A DNA stretch of 33,236 bases from Anaerolineales bacterium (GTDB lineage: Bacteria; Chloroflexota; Anaerolineae; Anaerolineales; Villigracilaceae): contig JAGVAO010000041.1 in assembly GCA_020060235.1 (NCBI GenBank), positions 1 through 33,236 of the forward strand, in the 5' to 3' direction. Shown one piece after another: positions 29,615-33,236 of the stretch (its first letter is position 1; the number at the start of each line of letters is the position of its first letter). The notes beneath the pieces were generated by a model, which had not been told where the DNA came from, searched no databases, and saw only the letters and a program-made list of their open reading frames with translations. The position numbers were made by a program, and so were the translations under genes.

Positions 29615-30862
29615 TTAACTCTCAAAAATGCTGATGCTCTCGATGTGGTAGGTCTGCGGGAACAGGTCGAAGGGTGTGACCTGTTTCAGTTTGTAACCCC
29701 CGGCAAGCAGGCGGGCGGCGTCACGCGCCAGGGTGGACGGGTCACACGAAACGTAGGCGATGGTTTCAGGCTTTTTGGCAATCAGGGCGTCGATGACCGC
29801 CCTGTCCAGCCCGGCGCGAGGCGGGTCGAGGATGACGATGTCGGCGTAGTCTTTGAGTTGCGGCAGCGCGTCTTCGGCGGGGGCTTCGTACAGTTCGACG
29901 TTGTCGAATTCGTCGAGGTTGACACCGAAGTCTTCACACGAGGAGGGGGCGGCCTCGATGCCGATAACTTTCTTGACGCGCGGGGCGAAGAAGGCGCTGA
30001 ACAGGCCGACGCCACAGTACACGTCCAGAATTGTGGATGTTGGCGAGATGGGCAGGGTTTCGAGCAGGTGTTCGACCATTTTGGCGGCCATCGGGGTGTT
30101 GACCTGGAAGAAGGACGCCGCCGAGACTTTGAAGGGCCGCCCAAGCACTTCGATGACGATGTAATCGTCCCCGGCGAGGATGACAGGGTCGTCTTCGACC
30201 AGGTGGACGACGGAAATATCGCTTTCGAGTTCCATTTCGGGCGCTTCGGGCGTGTCCGATTCGAGGATGAGCATTAAATCGTCCCCGGCGCGCAGCGAGA
30301 TGCGATTGAGGGGCGCACCCGGCTCAAAGTCGAGAGTCGGCCAGAGGGCGTTGAGGGCGACTTCGGGCAGGTGACATTCCGTAATCGGCAGCAGGTTGAG
30401 GGGGGCTGCGTCGTGCCGCGCGGAGTCGGTTTGGGCGGCGACAAAGGCCAGGTTCGCGTTTTCATCCAGATGAAATTGGATGTGGTTGCGGTAGTTCCAT
30501 TCATCCGGCGAGGGGACGATTTCGCGCACGGGCGGGTTGGCGATTTTTCCGATGCGGGCCAGTTGGTCGCTCAGGATGTCGGTTTTGACGCGCAGTTGGG
30601 CCGGGTAGGGCAGGTGTTGCAGGTGGCAACCGCCGCAGGCTGTGAAGTGTGGGCATTTGGGGGCAATGCGCTCGGGGGAGGCTTTGATGACTTCGAGCAA
30701 TTCGGCGCGGGCGAAGTTTTTGCGCTCTTCGACGATGCGGGCGCGCACGATTTCGCCGGGCAAGGCAAAAGGGACGAAGACGGCGCGGCCGTCGTGGCGG
30801 CCGATGGCTTCGCCGCCATAAGCGAGAGTAGTCAGGCTGAGTTGGACGGTTTTTTGGGTCAT
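29615..30862 (-). CDS. TrmA/RlmD-family RNA (uracil-5-)-methyltransferase with [4Fe-4S] site
   Basis: 415-aa SAM enzyme that makes 5-methyluridine in 23S rRNA or tRNA. It has an N-terminal TRAM domain (residues 3-58), then iron-sulfur cysteines C70, C76, C79 and C163, spaced as in E. coli RlmD. Next come QVNTPMAAKMVEHLL, the SAM loop LDVYCGVGLFSAF, ILDPPRAGLDR and the catalytic Cys in VSCDPSTLARDA. Which uridine it modifies (RlmD, RlmCD or tRNA) cannot be told. The ATG at 30862 is preceded by AAAGGGAC; a longer frame would run back through the 30875-30959 palindrome. It may be co-transcribed with the 48-aa membrane protein and sortase upstream, if that hairpin lets the polymerase pass. Confidence 0.92.
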   Translation of the reverse strand: MTQKTVQLSLTTLAYGGEAIGRHDGRAVFVPFALPGEIVRARIVEERKNFARAELLEVIKASPERIAPKCPHFTACGGCHLQHLPYPAQLRVKTDILSDQLARIGKIANPPVREIVPSPDEWNYRNHIQFHLDENANLAFVAAQTDSARHDAAPLNLLPITECHLPEVALNALWPTLDFEPGAPLNRISLRAGDDLMLILESDTPEAPEMELESDISVVHLVEDDPVILAGDDYIVIEVLGRPFKVSAASFFQVNTPMAAKMVEHLLETLPISPTSTILDVYCGVGLFSAFFAPRVKKVIGIEAAPSSCEDFGVNLDEFDNVELYEAPAEDALPQLKDYADIVILDPPRAGLDRAVIDALIAKKPETIAYVSCDPSTLARDAARLLAGGYKLKQVTPFDLFPQTYHIESISIFES

Positions 30863-30874
30863 ATTGTCCCTTTT

Positions 30875-30959
30875 AACGCCAAGACGCCAGGTTTTCACAA
30901 GTGTGCGCCAAGTTTTTTGTTTTTCTTGGCGTTCTTGGTGCTCCTGGCGTCTTGGTGTT
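30875..30959. repeat. CTTGGCGT palindromic repeat
   Basis: Ends AACGCCAAGACGCCAGG (30875-30891) and CCTGGCGTCTTGGTGTT (30943-30959) pair at 16 of 17 positions. Inside, GCGCCAAG and CTTGGCGT form a second hairpin with a T-rich loop. It lies between the 48-aa gene and the rlmD-like gene and could act as a terminator or processing site. Confidence 0.75.
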
Positions 30960-30980
30960 GATTTTTTGGGGTTGCCCGGT

Positions 30981-31127
30981 TTAGCGCAGGATGAACGAGA
31001 GCGCAATCAGGATGACGAAGAACGTCCCGGCCAGGATGCCGATGCGTTTCAAGTCTTTTTTGACCGGGCCGTAATCGGGATTGAATTCGGTTGCGGCAGT
31101 GCTCTTGAAAGTGGTTTTCTTTGCCAT
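30981..31127 (-). CDS. Small single-pass membrane protein (48 aa)
   Basis: The frame opens MAKKTTFKSTAATEFNPDY, continues with a basic stretch (VKKDLKRIG) and ends with one hydrophobic helix (about residues 30-47) that finishes FILR. AGGAG lies eight nt before the ATG, and the sortase gene ends 10 bp upstream, so it is very likely real and co-translated. I recall similar short proteins in Chloroflexota but know no function. A role with the sortase (for instance in cell-surface assembly) is a guess from position alone. The predicted topology is N-terminus inside by the positive-inside rule. Confidence 0.75.
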   Translation of the reverse strand: MAKKTTFKSTAATEFNPDYGPVKKDLKRIGILAGTFFVILIALSFILR

Positions 31128-31137
31128 AAACTTGCTC

Positions 31138-32052
31138 CTAGGGGGTTTGTAACGCAGCAGAGACGACAATTCGCTGGTTATCTATCAGGTAAGGGTAACA
31201 TGAGATGAGCGTTACCGTCGGGTTGGGGGTCGGGGCCATGACCTCGACGCGGGTCGGCTCGACAACCTGTGTGCCGGTGATGACGTAAGTGTACTGGCGC
31301 TGGTTGGTGTAGACGATGACGACATCGCCGGGCTGGAGGCGGTCGAGGTCGCGGAAGATTTCACCGAAAATGTCGTTGTGCGCCGACAGGACCAGGTTGC
31401 CGTTCTCACCCGGGTTTGGGGTGCCGATATGTTGGCCGACACCTTTCTTGAGTTGTTCCCAGCCATCTCCCTGGACGATGGGGGCGTCGACCCCGATGGA
31501 TGGGATTTGGATGCGGATGGCCTGGGCCGGGCTGGCGGTCGGGACGGGGATGTTGGCGATGGTCTGGACGAGCGGGCGCAGGTGTTCAGGGATTTCGGCG
31601 TCGTTGGGCTGCGCGCCGCCTTCGGCATTCGGCGGGGTGTGACCGGACGGCAGAACGACGGCGGTAATCAGCGCGGTTGGCTCAGGGCTTGGCTGCTGCA
31701 TGGAGGAGGCCACTTCCTCGTTGAGGGTGCGCATCATGGTGAAAAAAGCCAGACCGATGCCAACCAGGCCGAGAACGGCCAGGACTTCGACCGAGAGCAG
31801 CAGCCTGTCCATCCAGACCCGGCGCGGGCTTTTGACAACCGCCTGGGGCTGCGAGTCGCCTTCGGGGGTTTCGACCACCCGGCCAGGGTCGAGGAGGTCG
31901 TTCTCGGCTTCCTCACGGGTTTCGACAGCCAGGGAAATCACCCGTCCGGTGCGCTTGAAGTGTTCAAGACGGTCGTGGCGGGTGACGCGGCGCTTGTCAA
32001 GTAATAATCGGCGCAGTTCTTCTACCGATAAATCTTCAGGCCGTTTTTCCAT
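31138..32052 (-). CDS. Sortase family transpeptidase (class D/E-like)
   Basis: 304 aa. A cytosolic charged N-terminus (1-78) precedes one TM helix (about 84-107) and a Pro/Thr/Ser-rich stalk (118-175). The sortase domain (178-304) has H225 (LSAHND), C285 (TLISCYPYL) and R294 (NQRIVV), a complete His-Cys-Arg triad. The TLxxC signature reads TLISC and the His block AHNDIFG. Sortases join a sorted surface protein to an amino group; in a monoderm-like Chloroflexota cell this may link proteins to an unknown surface polymer. No LPxTG-type substrate is coded in the window. A TATAAT box lies 8 nt before the ATG and no ribosome site is present, so it may be leaderless. It leads the run with the 48-aa gene and the rlmD-like gene. 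Confidence 0.9.
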   Translation of the reverse strand: MEKRPEDLSVEELRRLLLDKRRVTRHDRLEHFKRTGRVISLAVETREEAENDLLDPGRVVETPEGDSQPQAVVKSPRRVWMDRLLLSVEVLAVLGLVGIGLAFFTMMRTLNEEVASSMQQPSPEPTALITAVVLPSGHTPPNAEGGAQPNDAEIPEHLRPLVQTIANIPVPTASPAQAIRIQIPSIGVDAPIVQGDGWEQLKKGVGQHIGTPNPGENGNLVLSAHNDIFGEIFRDLDRLQPGDVVIVYTNQRQYTYVITGTQVVEPTRVEVMAPTPNPTVTLISCYPYLIDNQRIVVSAALQTP

Positions 32053-32060
32053 AGCAAAAG

Positions 32061-32066
32061 ATTATA
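32061..32066 (-). promoter_or_regulatory. -10 element of the sortase gene (leaderless type)
   Basis: A perfect TATAAT on the minus strand ends 8 nt before the ATG at 32052. The message would start within one or two bases of the ATG. No -35 is clear. Confidence 0.55.
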
Positions 32067-32099
32067 CCCCAAGGGGCTTGGTTTTTTCGATTGTCGGGT

Positions 32100-32105
32100 T
32101 ATAAT
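32100..32105 (+). promoter_or_regulatory. -10 element of the 64-aa protein gene
   Basis: A perfect TATAAT at 32100-32105, 66 nt before the ATG at 32172, divergent from the sortase promoter. The 5' UTR of roughly 60 nt ends with a strong AGGAGG; nothing else is recognised in it. Confidence 0.5.
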
Positions 32106-32171
32106 AGAAATAATGTTCCGCGTGGGCTGGATAGCCCTGTCTGCGGAGTTCAATTTCCGAAGGAGGAAACC

Positions 32172-32366
32172 ATGGCTTTTAGTTTTAAAAATTCCAAAGG
32201 TGTAACGTACTTCCTGCACTCCAAGGCCACCCTGCTCAAGAGTGGCAAAACCCAGACCCTGTACTTCTTCTCGAAAGAGCAGAAGGCTGGCACCCTGGAT
32301 GCTGTTCCCGCTGGCTACCAGGTCGCTGAGACCGCCAATGGCCTGCCGGTTCTGAAGAAAGCGTAA
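32172..32366 (+). CDS. Small conserved-type protein of unknown function (64 aa)
   Basis: It opens MAFSFKNSKGVTYFLHSK, has TQTLYFFSKEQKAGTLDAVP in the middle and closes GLPVLKKA. It is rich in Lys and aromatics, looks soluble (no signal or TM segment) and reads like a compact beta-rich fold with a basic C-terminus. AGGAGG lies 6 nt before the ATG, a -10 box lies upstream and a clean terminator follows, so it is a well-formed single-gene unit. I recall near-identical small proteins in other Chloroflexota but no function for them. Its strong ribosome site suggests good expression. Confidence 0.8.
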   Translation: MAFSFKNSKGVTYFLHSKATLLKSGKTQTLYFFSKEQKAGTLDAVPAGYQVAETANGLPVLKKA

Positions 32367-32383
32367 GGCTTATTTGTAAGGTA

Positions 32384-32412
32384 AAAGAGCCGGTTCTTGA
32401 AACCGGCTCTTT
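32384..32412 (+). terminator. Terminator after the 64-aa protein gene
   Basis: A perfect 12-bp stem (32384-32395 with 32401-32412, 5-nt loop) followed by a modest T-rich stretch. It lies between the small gene and the tRNA promoter. Confidence 0.82.
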
Positions 32413-32414
32413 CC

Positions 32415-32443
32415 TTGTATTTTTATGTTACCCTTGTTATAAT
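32415..32443 (+). promoter_or_regulatory. Promoter of tRNA-Val
   Basis: TTGTAT (32415-32420), a 17-bp spacer and a perfect TATAAT (32438-32443). The tRNA starts 13 bp after the -10 box, the usual spacing for a short leader. Confidence 0.65.
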
Positions 32444-32456
32444 ATCGCCCTGCTAC

Positions 32457-32530
32457 GGGCGGGTAGCTCAGTTGGTTAGAGCATTGCGTTGACATCGCAA
32501 AGGTCGTAGGTTCGAGTCCTATTCCGCCCA
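32457..32530 (+). tRNA. tRNA-Val (anticodon GAC)
   Basis: A 74-nt cloverleaf. The acceptor stem is GGGCGGG with TCCGCCC (one G-T) and discriminator A at 32530. The D-arm holds GCTCAGTTGGTTAGAGC, and the anticodon stem TTGCG/CGCAA surrounds loop TTGACAT with GAC at 32491-32493. The T-arm is GTAGGTTCGAGTCCTAT. CCA is not encoded and must be added. It reads the Val codons GUC and GUU. Confidence 0.97.
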
Positions 32531-32534
32531 CTTT

Positions 32535-32576
32535 CAATGACCAGTATCCAGTGGTCAGTAAACAGTATTCAGTTTG
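32535..32576 (+). repeat. CAGTNNN heptad array between tRNA-Val and thrS leader
   Basis: Six 7-bp units (CAATGAC, CAGTATC, CAGTGGT, CAGTAAA, CAGTATT, CAGTTTG) start 4 bp after the tRNA. These are the intergenic version of the units found inside the E2 and GT4 genes. Confidence 0.85.
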
Positions 32577-32891
32577 AAATGCGAAGACCGGGACGAGTAG
32601 ACGGGTTTCCGCTGACAGGGAGGGCAAGGCCATAGATTGAGAGCCTGCCCCAGCCAGAACCGCCGAAAACCACCCGTGAGCATGGAGCGGAACAGTTTTC
32701 AGTGGGCAGTTACCAGTGTTCAGTGAAAACCAAGTAAGCGAAACGGTTGGCCCCGTTATCGGCTTAAGAGATACCCTGAGTGAATGGTCTCGGTATGGGC
32801 TACGCCCTACGCGACCAACGGCTTGGGTAAATCGGGTGGAACCGCGTGAAGCGTAATTTGCTCTCGCCCCGTGTGGGTGAGAGTTTTTTTT
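32577..32891 (+). promoter_or_regulatory. T-box riboswitch (Thr) for thrS
   Basis: The core GGGTGGAACCGCG is at 32834-32846. The terminator pairs 32861-32869 with 32875-32883 and is followed by eight T. In stem I, AGTA (32596-32599) faces GAA-A-ACC (32665-32671), the same GAA-N-codon layout as in the pheST leader. This makes ACC (32669-32671) the likely Thr specifier; CGGG (32589-32592) pairs with CCCG (32673-32676). A five-unit CAGTNNN array (32693-32727) sits between stem I and the antiterminator region. Its ends pair (GTTTTCA with TGAAAAC), so it may form an extra helix. The 5' limit is approximate. Confidence 0.88.
32693..32727 (+). repeat. CAGTNNN heptad array inside the thrS T-box leader
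   Basis: Units CAGTTTT, CAGTGGG, CAGTTAC, CAGTGTT, CAGTGAA lie in the leader RNA between the specifier stem and the T-box core. Flanking GTTTTCA (32695-32701) and TGAAAAC (32724-32730) can pair across the array. Confidence 0.8.
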
Positions 32892-32899
32892 ATTTATTG

Positions 32900-32975
32900 C
32901 CCCCTCCGGCGCATTCGCGCCACCTCCTCCAAATTCGACAGGGTTTCGTCGAATTTGGAGGAGACAGGGTGGGGG
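32900..32975. repeat. Cloverleaf-like palindromic element before thrS
   Basis: Outer arms CCCCCTCC (32900-32907) and GGTGGGGG (32968-32975) enclose two hairpins: GGCGC/GCGCC (32908-32921) and a perfect 16-bp stem (32924-32939 with 32948-32963). It lies after the T-box terminator and ends 5 bp before the thrS ribosome site AGGAGG (32981-32986). Its CCTCCTCC stretch could pair with that site. It is related to the element at 26172-26262, in reverse order. Confidence 0.75.
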
Positions 32976-32991
32976 TCAAAAGGAGGCACAA

Positions 32992-33236
32992 ATGTCTGAA
33001 CGTTATGAAGAGTCACAACTGTATAAAATCCGTCACTCAGCCGCGCATGTCATGGCGCAGGCTGTGCTTGAGTTCTACCCGGAGGCCAAATACACCATCG
33101 GCCCGCCGGTCGAAAACGGCTTTTACTATGACTTTGAACTTCCCGCGCCGATTACCCAGGAAGACCTGGAAAAAATCGAAAAGCGCATGCGCCAGATTGT
33201 TTCAGGCGGGCACGTTTTCGAGAAAAAAGTCTTGTC
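32992..33236 (+). CDS. thrS: Threonine--tRNA ligase (N-terminal part, runs off the window)
   Basis: 81 codons of threonyl-tRNA synthetase are visible. The protein begins directly with [20 protein letters not shown], the editing (tRNA-SAD) domain with its HxxxH zinc/editing motif (HSAAH), followed by [18 protein letters not shown]. The TGS domain that starts most bacterial ThrS (about 60 residues) is missing. The ATG at 32992 has AGGAGG five nt upstream and there is no room for the domain before it, since the leader RNA ends just upstream. Such short forms are known in some lineages. The catalytic and anticodon-binding domains lie beyond the edge. Confidence 0.95.
   Translation, partial: MSERYEESQLYKIRHSAAHVMAQAVLEFYPEAKYTIGPPVENGFYYDFELPAPITQEDLEKIEKRMRQIVSGGHVFEKKVL

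Noticed and set aside
32370-32633. Minus-strand frame over tRNA-Val with GIGLEPTTF-like residues
   Set aside because: This is the well-known spurious frame produced by the complement of a tRNA gene, not a protein.

Overview
This window looks like a stretch of a Chloroflexota chromosome, most likely class Anaerolineae. That placement is an inference. It rests on moderately high GC, T-box leaders in front of pheST and thrS, a ThrS that starts without the usual TGS domain, a lysine/alanine/proline-rich tail on GyrA, two small proteins (48 and 64 aa) of a type I associate with this group, and a dense load of intergenic palindromes and 7-bp repeat tracts. Nothing in the window is phage, plasmid or insertion sequence, and there is no CRISPR array. 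It is a mosaic of housekeeping genes with unusual regulatory leaders and unusual repeat biology.

Layout. 1-5.3 kb: the end of an unknown gene, then divergent pyrB (minus) and pheS-pheT (plus). pyrB has its own leader peptide and attenuator. pheST is behind a complete T-box whose Phe specifier UUC can be located. 5.3-11.1 kb: a minus-strand run of six genes (flippase-like membrane protein, zinc-type dehydrogenase, K+/H+ antiporter, ComB-like phosphatase, QueD-like pterin protein, GT4 glycosyltransferase), several overlapping by 4-10 bp. 11.2-14.4 kb: plus-strand E2 acyltransferase, histidine phosphatase, methyltransferase and dienelactone hydrolase. 14.5-16.1 kb: a visibly AT-rich HNH endonuclease gene and a cupin. 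16.2-19.1 kb: gyrA. 19.3-22.9 kb: CPBP-type membrane protein, GNAT, SpoU-type rRNA methylase and DUF711 protein. 22.9-24.9 kb: two paralogous ArsR/DUF2087 regulators flanking a GNAT gene. 25.2-27.7 kb: ilvE, an SDR oxidoreductase and an orphan pxpB. 27.7-32.1 kb: GT-C membrane protein, RlmD-like methylase, a 48-aa membrane protein and a sortase. 32.1-33.2 kb: a 64-aa conserved-looking protein, tRNA-Val(GAC), and thrS behind a second T-box.

Three themes run through the window. First, amino-acid and nucleotide supply is controlled in leader RNAs: two T-boxes and a translated pyrB attenuator. Second, tandem 7-bp repeats of the kind seen between genes (CAGTNNN and similar) also lie inside genes. 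They form the interdomain linkers of the E2 protein and PheT, the surface or terminal segments of several others, and part of the thrS T-box leader. Third, several genes have a -10 box only about 6-8 nt before the ATG and no Shine-Dalgarno, suggesting leaderless transcripts. The best candidates for something undescribed are the pyrB leader peptide attenuator, the in-gene heptad tracts, and the QueD-like/GT4/dehydrogenase operon, which could make a modified (perhaps glycosylated) pterin.
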